DNA of 40,440 nt from Chloroflexota bacterium (GTDB lineage Bacteria; Chloroflexota; Dehalococcoidia; SM23-28-2; RBG-16-64-32): contig JACZRQ010000011.1 in assembly GCA_022574655.1 (NCBI GenBank), forward strand, positions 1 through 40,440. Reading direction: 5' to 3'. How positions within the stretch are numbered: the stretch's first letter is position 1; each line of letters starts with the position of its first letter. The position numbers were made by a program, and so were the translations under genes. The notes beneath the pieces are model-generated. The model worked only from the letters and a program-made list of their open reading frames with translations, was not told the origin of the DNA and did not search any database. Shown piece by piece: positions 1-7,560 of this stretch.

Positions 1-327
1 GTCCTCCTCAAGCTGGCCGGCATCGACACGCCCGAGGACGTCGCCGGCTATCGCGGCGAGTACCTGCAGGTGCCGGAAGCCGACCTGGCGGCGCTGGCGG
101 AGGGCGAGTACTACCGCTACGAGCTGATCGGCCTGCGCGTCGTCAGCACGGAGGGCGAGGAGCTGGGCGAGATCGCCGAGGTGCTGGAGCGGCCGGCGAA
201 CGACGTCTTCGTCGTGCGCGGGCCGAAGGGCGAAGCGCTGATCCCCGCAGTGGAAGAGATCGTGCGCGAGGTCGACGTCGAGGGTGGCGTCGTCACGATT
301 GAAGTCGTACCGGGCCTGCTGCCGTAG
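1..327 (+). CDS. rimM: 16S rRNA processing protein RimM, C-terminal part (5' end outside window)
   Basis: The open frame runs from base 1 to the TAG at 325-327, so only about the last 108 residues are present. RimM assists maturation of the 30S ribosomal subunit. The visible part has the end of the first beta-barrel domain and the PRC-barrel domain. It carries the family-typical EGEYYRYELIGLRV stretch (about residues 35-48 of the fragment), an ANDVFVV stretch, a LIPAVEEIV strand and a terminal PGLLP. These are the hallmarks of RimM C-termini. The protein starts upstream of the window. Assignment is from recognised family motifs. Confidence 0.88.
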   Translation, partial: VLLKLAGIDTPEDVAGYRGEYLQVPEADLAALAEGEYYRYELIGLRVVSTEGEELGEIAEVLERPANDVFVVRGPKGEALIPAVEEIVREVDVEGGVVTIEVVPGLLP

Positions 328-376
328 GCGCGCCTTACGTTATAATTACTGGTGGCCGTGCGAGCGGCTGACAGGT

Positions 377-1866
<1,490 letters not shown>

Positions 1867-2100
1867 CCGGCGCTCCCGATGCGGACAGCCAGCCACAGCC
1901 TGTAGACCGGCACTTGTGGCTGACGTTCCGTTCTTTGCTACACCTTCGCCACGCGATTTTAGTCCCTTTTTCCGAAGGTGTCACGTGGTCAGTTCGGAAG
2001 TGTGTACTATCGGCCTCCTCGGTAGTTCAGAGGTCGGGGCTTCAGACTCGTCATGGAGCGGGGTCAGAGCGAGCCGGGTGCGACTCAACGTCGGGGCATC

Positions 2101-2132
2101 TCGACTTTACAGGTGACTGGAAGGTTTAAGCT
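2101..2132 (+). promoter_or_regulatory. MerR-type promoter/operator upstream of the merR-family gene
   Basis: TCGACT (2101-2106) and TAAGCT (2127-2132) are separated by 20 bp, the over-long spacer that MerR regulators untwist on activation. The spacer ends in GACTGGAAGGTT. The 16-mer GACTGGAAGGTTTAAG (2115-2130) recurs exactly at 2812-2827 before the HMA gene, so the regulator probably controls itself and the downstream genes. Assignment is by architecture and repetition. Confidence 0.68.
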
Positions 2133-2176
2133 ATCCTAGGTAACGACGAAGGGCGCACGGACAGGGTAGGGTAGGC

Positions 2177-2662
2177 ATGCCGACGAAAATGAAGATCGGA
2201 GAACTGGCGCAGCGGACTGGATTCAGTACGAAGACGATTCGGTATTACGAGCTAATTGGACTGCTCGCAGCGCCCGAGCGCTCTAACTCCGGTTATCGGC
2301 TGTATGGACCGGAGGACGTCGAGCGGTTGGATTTCGTCGACAAAGCTAAGCGGTTGGGTTTCTCGCTGGACGACATCCGCGACGTGCTGTTCCTCCACCA
2401 GCAGCATGAGACCCCCTGCGTTCACGTGCTGGCTTTGCTCGAGCAGAAGCTGAGGCAAGTGGACGGTGTGCTCAAAGACCTGCGCAGCTTTCGTCGCGAG
2501 CTGGCCAGCCTGCATCAAGAAGCGACGGACCGCCTGGAGCAGATGCCAGACGGCGCCCGCGTCTGCGGCATCATCGAACAGGGCGTCCACGCCAAAGGCG
2601 AGGCGGCGTTAGCTTGGTTGGAGTTTCGCCGGCCCGGCAAGCGAGGACAGGGCAAAGTCTGA
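2177..2662 (+). CDS. MerR-family metal-responsive transcriptional regulator
   Basis: 161 aa. Residues 4-72 form the MerR winged helix-turn-helix (KIGELAQRTGFSTKTIRYYE and RLYGPEDVERLDFVDKAKRLGFSLDDIRDVL). A dimerisation coiled coil (about 85-125) follows. The metal loop has a Cys after the coiled-coil start (HETPCVH, about residue 82) and a second Cys near the C-terminus (ARVCGIIE). They sit like Cys82 and Cys126 of Hg(II)-MerR, while a third Cys equivalent to Cys117 is not seen. So it is a thiol-metal sensor of the Hg/Zn/Cd branch, with ligand not fixed by sequence. Its own promoter and that of the next gene share an operator-like 16-mer. Mercury is favoured by context, since a merB-like gene lies nearby. 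Confidence 0.85.
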   Translation: MPTKMKIGELAQRTGFSTKTIRYYELIGLLAAPERSNSGYRLYGPEDVERLDFVDKAKRLGFSLDDIRDVLFLHQQHETPCVHVLALLEQKLRQVDGVLKDLRSFRRELASLHQEATDRLEQMPDGARVCGIIEQGVHAKGEAALAWLEFRRPGKRGQGKV

Positions 2663-2797
2663 AGTCTCCCCTAGTCCGAGACGTCCGTCTGACGCATTGC
2701 TCCTCCGAACGAAGGCCAGGATCATCCCTCCGAACGCTCTCCCGAAGAGGCCGATCAAGAAGAAGGAGCAGAGCTGCGACTCTCTGCTTCCGGGGTG

Positions 2798-2830
2798 TTG
2801 ACTTTGACCTCGACTGGAAGGTTTAAGGTC
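2798..2830 (+). promoter_or_regulatory. MerR-type promoter/operator upstream of the HMA gene
   Basis: TTGACT (2798-2803), a 20-bp spacer, then TAAGGT (2824-2829), the same -10 sequence as the classical merT promoter. Within the spacer lies the dyad GACCT (2806-2810)/AGGTC (2826-2830) and the 16-mer shared with 2115-2130. This fits activation by the MerR-family protein encoded just upstream. Confidence 0.72.
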
Positions 2831-2859
2831 TAGGAAAGAGACGAAAGGACGTGTTCAGA

Positions 2860-3069
2860 ATGGCTAAAGAGACCACCCTGACGATCCCGGCGATTCACTG
2901 CGATGGCTGTGTCAAGACGATTAAGCAGACTCTACAGGCGTTGCCGACAGTCGTGATAGCGGAGGCCGATCCACAGACCAAACTTGTGCGCCTGAATTTT
3001 GATGAGTCGGCCGTAACCCTCGACCAGATCAGGGAGGCCCTAGACGAAGTGGGGTTCAGCCCGGATTAG
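2860..3069 (+). CDS. heavy-metal-associated (HMA) domain metallochaperone, MerP/CopZ-like
   Basis: 69 aa from the ATG at 2860; a GTG at 2851 is in frame but AAAGGA (2843-2848) is better spaced for the ATG. It is a single HMA ferredoxin-like fold with the metal-binding HCDGC motif (CxxC) in the first loop, followed by VKTIKQTL and a C-terminal EALDEVGFSP. Cytosolic, as no signal peptide is seen, unlike periplasmic MerP. It probably passes a soft metal ion (Hg(II) or Cu(I)) between the neighbouring membrane protein and cytoplasmic targets. It lies directly behind a MerR-type promoter and 31 nt before the CcdA-like gene, so it is likely co-transcribed with it. Confidence 0.85.
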   Translation: MAKETTLTIPAIHCDGCVKTIKQTLQALPTVVIAEADPQTKLVRLNFDESAVTLDQIREALDEVGFSPD

Positions 3070-3100
3070 CTGTGTCTGCAGAAGAGATAGGAACTCCAGC

Positions 3101-4006
3101 ATGACCAACATGACAACAATCAGGGAACAGCCTAGGTCCTTATGGGATCGTGGCGGCAAGACCAGCCAGTTTCTGGCGGCGCTGGCGATCGGAGCCGCGC
3201 TGGCACTCATCAGCTGGCAGGCGGGCGTGCTGGACACTGAAATCTTCGGCTTCGCCTCGGGTGCGGCCGTCTCTGCGGGCGGCCCCGGCTCCCTCGTGGC
3301 GATCGGGGCGGCGTTCGTCATCGGCGCAACCATGATCGTGTTGCCGTGCGGCTACCCCTCGGTGTTCATCATGCCCTCGATCCTGGGCTCCCGCGAGGGG
3401 TTGGCCCAGCGAGGCACGTTGAGCCTGCTCTTCCTGGCGGCGAGCGCGCTGCCCCTGGCCGCGGTGGGACTTGGTCTCGGCTTTGCCGGCGAGGGCATTC
3501 TCGACCTGCTGGAACCGATGTCGGCGAAGATGAGCCTCGCAGTCGGTCTATACTCCGGCCTGGGCGTGCTGGCGATCGCCTACGCGCTCAGCGAAATAGG
3601 GGCCTTCCACCTGCCGAGCCTGTTCGGCAGAGTAACCGGGCCGAGCTTGCCTGAGCAGGACAGGCCCTACCAGCGGGCGCTGGTGCTGGGGGGCACGTTT
3701 GGCGCTGGCCTGGGCATCGGCTGCCCCATGCCCCAGTACTACATCATCCTGGGCTGGGCGGTGGCGACGGCCAACCCCCTGTACGGGGCCGTTCTACTGG
3801 GCGTCTACGGCCTGGGGCGCGTACTACCGGCCGTGGCCATCGGCGCTCTCATTACTGCCGGCATGGACCGCCGCAAGGTGTCGCGGGGGATGACATCATT
3901 TCGAGAGAGCACGACCTGGCTGACCAACGGCGTGCTGACGGCGATGGGATCGTATCTGATCGTGCTCTTCGGCGGCGTTTTGCTGTACAGGACGATTACG
4001 CTGTAG
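3101..4006 (+). CDS. CcdA/DsbD-like polytopic membrane protein, possible metal or reductant transporter
   Basis: 301 aa with about 6-7 hydrophobic segments. Two helices carry the CcdA/DsbD-type kinked Cys-Pro motifs: LPCGYPS near residue 86 and GIGCPMPQYY near residue 209. In DsbD/CcdA such cysteines relay electrons across the membrane. In several metal operons CcdA-like proteins stand in for transporters, and here it may do the job of MerT by handing metal to the preceding HMA protein (inference). It is the third gene of the MerR-controlled unit and ends 63 nt before the convergent rhodanese-CBS gene. ATG at 3101 is used; 3110 is an alternative. Confidence 0.68.
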   Translation: MTNMTTIREQPRSLWDRGGKTSQFLAALAIGAALALISWQAGVLDTEIFGFASGAAVSAGGPGSLVAIGAAFVIGATMIVLPCGYPSVFIMPSILGSREGLAQRGTLSLLFLAASALPLAAVGLGLGFAGEGILDLLEPMSAKMSLAVGLYSGLGVLAIAYALSEIGAFHLPSLFGRVTGPSLPEQDRPYQRALVLGGTFGAGLGIGCPMPQYYIILGWAVATANPLYGAVLLGVYGLGRVLPAVAIGALITAGMDRRKVSRGMTSFRESTTWLTNGVLTAMGSYLIVLFGGVLLYRTITL

Positions 4007-4069
4007 CCCTCGACTGGTCTTGTCCCGCGAATCGCCCGTGGGGAAACGGGCCGATCGAACGTCGCCCTA

Positions 4070-4759
4070 TCACTGGGCCTCGGCCAAGTACCGTTCCGCG
4101 TCCTCTCTGTATACGACACCCAGCAGCCTTCCTTCCGGCGTGGTGATGAGCATGCTTCGCACATTAGCGTCATGGAGACGTTGCACGAGGGGCTCCAACT
4201 CGGCGTCGGCGCGCGTCGTCGTGGGACCGGACTCCATCACTTCGTGAACGGCCTTCCCACGATCGCTGCCGAGCGCTTGACGGCGTAGCCTCCCAAGGAC
4301 GATCCCATCATCGTTGGTAACGATGCAGACATCCTCGCGCGCCGCTTCGACCTGCTCGCTAACGTCGCCGATCCGGTCGAACGGACCGCACGTCGGGACA
4401 TCACGCTTAACGATATCGATGACGCGCGGAACGTTCGCCAGTTCGCCCTCGACCGGAAGCCCGCCGGCGATCCAGTCAGACTTGCCGCCGACGTAGTCGT
4501 ATACTTTCGTGAAACCGAGGCTTTCGAGCCGCCACGCGGCCCGTGCGCTCATGTCTCAGAGCCCGTCCATTCAGTAGACAACTACCGGTTTGTCTTTGGA
4601 CAGCTGTCCTGTCGTGCTTGCGTCCAGTTCCTTCAGCGGCAGGCTGATCGCTCCCGGAAGATGGAACTCGGCGAACTCGGCGGGAGGCAGAACGTCGACG
4701 ACCGGCGCCCCGTCACGAATCAGGTCTTGTAGTTCGTCTCTAGTGATGTTCGTCGGCAT
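4070..4759 (-). CDS. rhodanese-CBS fusion, probable selenoprotein with two in-frame UGA (Sec) codons
   Basis: Read through two UGA codons (complement 4571-4573 and 4556-4558) this is one 229-aa protein. Residues 1-100 are a rhodanese domain (VVDVLPPAEFAEFHLPGA, KPVVVY, then SARAAWRLESLGF, YVGGKSDWIAGGLP). Residues about 105-229 hold paired CBS motifs ending in LLGVVYREDAERYL. The UGAs are residues 63 and 68. Residue 63 directly follows VVVY, the place of the catalytic, persulfide-forming Cys of rhodaneses; residue 68 is where relatives of this family, as I recall them, have a second Cys (YCxxxxCD). No frameshift or other stop is present. An 8-bp hairpin starts 12 nt after the second UGA. Start ATG at 4759, which overlaps the upstream gene by 20 nt. 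A standard caller would report two fragments. Alternative: a pseudogene hit twice at Cys codons. Confidence 0.8.
4525..4543 (-). promoter_or_regulatory. candidate bacterial SECIS hairpin of the rhodanese-CBS gene
   Basis: On the minus strand, 12 nt after the second UGA, CGGGCCGC (4543-4536) pairs with GCGGCTCG (4532-4525) in 8 bp including one G-U, with a GUG loop. The loop is 20 nt from the second UGA and 35 nt from the first, both inside the usual 16-37 nt range for bacterial SECIS. The same 12-nt offset is seen in the merB-like gene. In GC-rich DNA hairpins arise easily, so its weight comes from the matching position. Confidence 0.6.
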
Positions 4760-5006
4760 AATGACGCCTCTCGTCGAGCAATCGGCTAAAACCGAGGGCA
4801 ACAGTAAACGCGAGTATTATAGCAGCAGCGGTGATGATCGCTATCAGAAACCCGTTGTCCGTCAGAAATGATCCGGCGGCTCCGATCCCCACTCCTGTTA
4901 GCACCGCGCCGAGCAAGAACGGGGCCAGGCAGGGGAGACAGACGAGAAGAGGCGCGGCGAACCACATCCATCCCCGGTCAGCGTCTTGTCCTTTGAGGTG
5001 ACCCAT
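4740..5006 (-). CDS. small membrane protein with CxxC in the first helix, possible metal transporter
   Basis: 88 aa with two predicted transmembrane helices (about residues 14-42 and 50-72). The first contains LLVCLPCLAPFLLG, a CLPC pair inside the membrane that resembles the paired Cys of MerT-type or MerC-type mercury transporters. The tail is charged and has histidines (RRHYADEHH). The gene sits between arsR (3 nt upstream) and the rhodanese-CBS gene (20-nt overlap), so all three form one operon. A metal-transport role is inferred from Cys placement and context; I do not recognise the exact family. Confidence 0.62.
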   Translation of the reverse strand: MGHLKGQDADRGWMWFAAPLLVCLPCLAPFLLGAVLTGVGIGAAGSFLTDNGFLIAIITAAAIILAFTVALGFSRLLDERRHYADEHH

Positions 5007-5009
5007 CGT

Positions 5010-5363
5010 CTAGTCCTCACCATCGATCACTCGACACAGATCGACGGACTTCCCGTGCTCGGCTATGAACTGATCAGCCGAGGCGAGAAGGCGAAGGACG
5101 CGATCGTCGGCGATTCGGTAGTACACGAGGCGCCCCTCGCGGCGTGTGGCGACGAACCCGCACCAGCGGAGGCATGCCAGGTGACTCGAGAGCCGACCCT
5201 GGAGCGTGCCGGTCAGGTCAACCAGCTCACCTACGGTAAGCTCGCCCTCAGACAGAAGCTGGAGCACGCGGACTCTCGTCGGATCGCCGAGTCCGCGGAA
5301 GAACTTCGCCGTAACCCCTGAAGCAGAAGTGGAGGGCCGCAGGGGAGTCGCCTGCATGGTCAT
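5010..5363 (-). CDS. ArsR/SmtB-family metal-responsive repressor, CmtR-like
   Basis: 117 aa winged-helix repressor: FFRGLGDPTRVRVLQLLSEGELTVGELVDLTG is the N-terminal helix block, and the recognition helix region is GRLSSHLACLRWCGFV. The ACLRWCG pair matches the two Cys of the CmtR Cd/Pb sensor, and a third Cys near the C-terminus (VDLCRV) completes a CmtR-like site. It is divergent from the merB-like gene, with a 72-bp intergenic region carrying a perfect inverted repeat, and heads the operon arsR-membrane protein-rhodanese-CBS. It probably represses both directions until Hg, Cd or Pb binds. Exact metal is not determined. Confidence 0.85.
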   Translation of the reverse strand: MTMQATPLRPSTSASGVTAKFFRGLGDPTRVRVLQLLSEGELTVGELVDLTGTLQGRLSSHLACLRWCGFVATRREGRLVYYRIADDRVLRLLASADQFIAEHGKSVDLCRVIDGED

Positions 5364-5364
5364 C

Positions 5365-5395
5365 TTGACGGCCAGTATACGCTTTGCCGTATAGT
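5365..5395. promoter_or_regulatory. divergent promoter with ArsR-type operator
   Basis: A perfect inverted repeat TATACG (5376-5381)/CGTATA (5388-5393) with 6-bp spacer lies between arsR and the merB-like gene. Rightward, TTGACG (5365-5370) and TATAGT (5390-5395) with 19-bp spacing bracket it. Leftward, TATACT (complement of 5374-5379) could be the -10 of arsR. Binding there would block both promoters. Confidence 0.65.
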
Positions 5396-5435
5396 TACGC
5401 CAGACTAATATCGTAACCGCTGCCGCGAGAGACTC

Positions 5436-6176
5436 ATGCTTGACGACGTACTAGCATTTCTGGACGAGCGCTGGAAGAAGCCGCTCGACATCACCACGAT
5501 CGATCAAGCTCAGACGGCGATGGGGCTGCCCCATGACGATGACCTGCGCTGGCGGCTCTACGAGCACCTGGAGTCGAACCCGGGCCGGCTTGCGGAGAAG
5601 GTTCGCTTCGGGGTCTCGGCCGCCACTGTGACGCTAACGAACCAGGAAAAGCTGACCGGCCGAGCGCTGCTCCTCGGCAGAAGCCAAGCGCAGGCGCGCG
5701 ATCTCGCGTCCGTCAAGCCTGACCAATGGGACGCCACCAAGCAGATGCTGATTCGAATCGGACTGATATCCGCAGACAGTTGGCGGCCCGCAGAGGGACA
5801 CGAACGGCTGCTTGACGGCGTTGGACTGCTCTTCCATACGGTTCGAACGGGGGGCGAGGTCTTCAACGTCCCCTGAGCGATTGACTTCATGCTGCTGGTC
5901 AGCAGCATCTATCAGAATGACAGACTCGATATCGAGGACTCATGCCCACACTGTCTCGACCGCCTCACGCTGACGATCGAAAACTCCAAGCTGACTCGAT
6001 CGGAACCCACATCGATCTACTCGTTCTACGGTGGTGGCTGAGGCGTCAACAACCTCTTCAGTTCTGAAGAGCACTGGCGTGAGTGGATAGTGCAGAACCC
6101 CGAATACGAAGGCACGGTGGGCGCCCCCATAGGTGAATTCCTTAGACGCGTAGTAGAAGGCGAGTTCTCCCTCTAG
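5436..6176 (+). CDS. merB: MerB-like alkylmercury lyase, probable selenoprotein with UGA at both catalytic Cys positions
   Basis: Read through UGA at 5874-5876 and 6039-6041 this is a 246-aa protein ending in TAG. MerB cleaves the carbon-mercury bond of organomercurials using Cys96, Asp99 and Cys159. Here the first UGA is residue 147 in VP-UGA-AID-F, aligned with AWCALD of MerB, so the Asp (150) is kept. The second is residue 202 in GGG-UGA-GVNNLFSS, aligned with FCCHVHFFAS such that it falls on Cys159. Other cysteines (CPHC, 170-173) use TGC/TGT. The N-terminal half is a helical, winged-helix-like domain as in MerB. Each UGA is followed after 12 nt by a perfect hairpin. It is divergent from a CmtR-like repressor, with GAGAGA upstream of the ATG. 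A caller stopping at UGA would give 146 aa and lose the catalytic part. Alternative: a pseudogene with two chance nonsense changes. Confidence 0.82.
5889..5908 (+). promoter_or_regulatory. candidate SECIS hairpin 1 of the merB-like gene
   Basis: ATGCTGCT (5889-5896) pairs perfectly with AGCAGCAT (5901-5908), 8 bp, with a GGTC loop at 5897-5900. The stem starts 12 nt and the loop 20 nt after the UGA at 5874-5876. The GGUC loop resembles the GGUCU loop of the E. coli fdhF SECIS, and the distance is inside the usual bacterial range. Confidence 0.82.
6054..6071 (+). promoter_or_regulatory. candidate SECIS hairpin 2 of the merB-like gene
   Basis: CTCTTCA (6054-6060) pairs perfectly with TGAAGAG (6065-6071), 7 bp, loop GTTC (6061-6064). 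The stem starts 12 nt and the loop 19 nt after the UGA at 6039-6041. The spacing is the same as hairpin 1. Confidence 0.78.
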
Positions 6177-6283
6177 CCCACTGCCTGCACACGAATCCCG
6201 GCCGAGCACGGTGCTTCACACGCTAGTACCGCCAGCGAACCAGCCACCGTTATACGCCGTCTTCACCTCGCCGCCCACTAATA

Positions 6284-6289
6284 TATAAT
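6284..6289 (+). promoter_or_regulatory. candidate -10 box upstream of the K+ channel unit
   Basis: A perfect TATAAT in an AT-rich spot (CTAATATATAATT) of the otherwise GC-rich 6177-6438 intergenic region. The -35 17 bp upstream (CTTCAC, 6261-6266) is weak. It lies 150 nt before the channel start and 20 nt before the first of two short ORFs. Confidence 0.45.
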
Positions 6290-6308
6290 TCGCCTCGAAG
6301 TACGGGCG

Positions 6309-6368
6309 ATGGCCAAACGAACTCCGACTGGCAGGGGACATTTGCTCGTAATCGGACCGCAATCATGA
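6309..6368 (+). CDS. possible 19-aa ORF upstream of the K+ channel gene
   Basis: ATG at 6309, product MAKRTPTGRGHLLVIGPQS, stop TGA at 6366-6368 overlapping the ATG of the next short ORF (ATGA). There is no strong Shine-Dalgarno. Supported only by its position behind a TATAAT box and by the coupled overlap. It may be chance. Confidence 0.22.
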   Translation: MAKRTPTGRGHLLVIGPQS

Positions 6369-6442
6369 TCGGCAGACCTGACGAAGTGAAACAGATTATC
6401 GTGTATTCGTATCGCGAAAGCGAAGGCGAGGGGCTGCGATGA
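6365..6442 (+). CDS. possible 25-aa ORF coupled to the K+ channel gene
   Basis: ATG at 6365, 25 residues starting MIGRPDEVKQIIVYSYRES, stop TGA at 6440-6442 overlapping the channel ATG at 6439 (ATGA). Ribosomes finishing here could restart on the channel gene. The product matches no family I know. Confidence 0.28.
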   Translation: MIGRPDEVKQIIVYSYRESEGEGLR

Positions 6443-7431
6443 GAGTGCTCACGCCCTGGCAGAGGCTCGCCGCTGGTGGCGGCGCCGCAGCCGTAATCTG
6501 GGCGATCGGCATCGTCGGATACATGGCGATCGAGGGATTCAGCTTCCTTGACGCCGCGTATCAGACGCTAACAGCCGTGACCACTGCCGGATTCGGTGAG
6601 ATAAACCCTCTGGGAGACGCCGGGCGCATCTTCACCATCATCATCATCATCCTGGGAGTCACCGTAATTCTCTACGTTCTCACCGCTGTCATGCAGATCG
6701 CCGTGGAAGGGGAACTAGAGAGCCTGTTCGGTGGGCGGCGCACGAGATCCAGGATCAAGGCCATCAAGGATCACTTCATCCTATGCGGCTTTGGACGCGT
6801 TGGCGAGGAGATCGGCAGGGAGTTCACGGCGCGTGGAGTGGACTTCGTTATCGTCGAGTCCAACCCGGAAGCGATCGAGCGGGCGGGGCAACGAGGCTAC
6901 CTGCTGCTGGAAGGCGACGCGACTAACGATGACATTCTGAAAAAAGCTGGAATCGAGCGGGCACGCTGCCTGCTTGCGGCTTCGGACTCCGACGCAAGTA
7001 ACACGTTCATTGTGTTAGCCGCGAAAGCCATGAACCCCGACATCTTTATCGTGTCTCGCGCAGGCAATCCAGAAAGCGAGCCAAGAATGCATCGCGCGGG
7101 CGCACACCGCGTGTTCTCCCCCTACATCGCCGCCGGCCGGCATATGGCTTTGTCAGCGCTGCAACCTATCCTTGTCGGCCTGGTCGACATGACCGTTGCC
7201 GCGCCAGAGTCTGCCCTGCTTGCGGAGATTGAGATCGCGATGGATGGTGGTCTCGCCGGACGAACGATAGAGGAAGTCCTGACGACGAGTCCCACGATCG
7301 TGGTTCTGGCAATTCAGCGAGCGAGCGGCGAACTCTCCGTCGACCCGCAGCGGCAGGCGCAACTCGCTGTGGGCGACAAGCTCATCGTCATGGGCCGCGA
7401 AGACGAGCTGGAAGCGATTCACCCTCGCTGA
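6439..7431 (+). CDS. TrkA-domain (RCK) potassium channel
   Basis: 330 aa. Residues 13-34 and 66-90 are transmembrane helices flanking a pore loop with the selectivity filter TTAGFGE (about 48-54), the two-helix ion-channel fold. Residues 112-235 form a TrkA-N/RCK domain with the nucleotide-binding GFGRVG motif at 117-122 and an acidic residue at the end of the next strand (VIVESN). Residues about 250-330 are a TrkA-C domain (VGDKLIVMGREDEL). So it is an MthK-like, ligand-gated K+ channel of the cytoplasmic membrane. It sits between the intact merB-like gene and fragments of a second merB. A role with metal stress, for example K+/pH balance, would be speculation. Confidence 0.9.
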   Translation: MRVLTPWQRLAAGGGAAAVIWAIGIVGYMAIEGFSFLDAAYQTLTAVTTAGFGEINPLGDAGRIFTIIIIILGVTVILYVLTAVMQIAVEGELESLFGGRRTRSRIKAIKDHFILCGFGRVGEEIGREFTARGVDFVIVESNPEAIERAGQRGYLLLEGDATNDDILKKAGIERARCLLAASDSDASNTFIVLAAKAMNPDIFIVSRAGNPESEPRMHRAGAHRVFSPYIAAGRHMALSALQPILVGLVDMTVAAPESALLAEIEIAMDGGLAGRTIEEVLTTSPTIVVLAIQRASGELSVDPQRQAQLAVGDKLIVMGREDELEAIHPR

Positions 7432-7491
7432 CCTCGTTGTCAGGAGGTCTCCGCCCCGGCATCAACAGCCCGAGTTGACCACTGCAGTTGA

Positions 7492-7524
7492 CGACGCGTA
7501 GCCGAAGGTGAGTTCGAACTGTAG
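7492..7524 (+). pseudogene. very short remnant of a merB-like 3' end (copy 1)
   Basis: Reads RRVAEGEFEL then TAG, matching the RRVVEGEFSL end of the intact merB-like protein, with similar DNA (ACGCGTAG, AAGG, GAGTTC). Nothing recognisable of merB remains upstream. Probably the tail of a duplicated and eroded copy. Confidence 0.5.
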
Positions 7525-7560
7525 CCGTGCTGTCCGGCCGATTCAGTTTGGAGGTGCAAG

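Noticed and set aside
2010-2095. tRNA-like region with a D-arm-like TAGTTCAGAGGT
   Set aside because: No matching acceptor stem and no credible anticodon arm; probably chance.
4070-6176. UGA reassigned genome-wide to Trp or Gly instead of Sec
   Set aside because: Many intact genes here end in TGA at the expected length (merR-type gene, K+ channel, xseB, purD, purE, purB, purC), and the anomalous UGAs sit at Cys positions, not Trp or Gly positions.
5940-6209. Minus-strand ORF opposite the 3' half of the merB-like gene
   Set aside because: No recognisable family features; the plus-strand MerB-type reading explains the sequence and its hairpins better.
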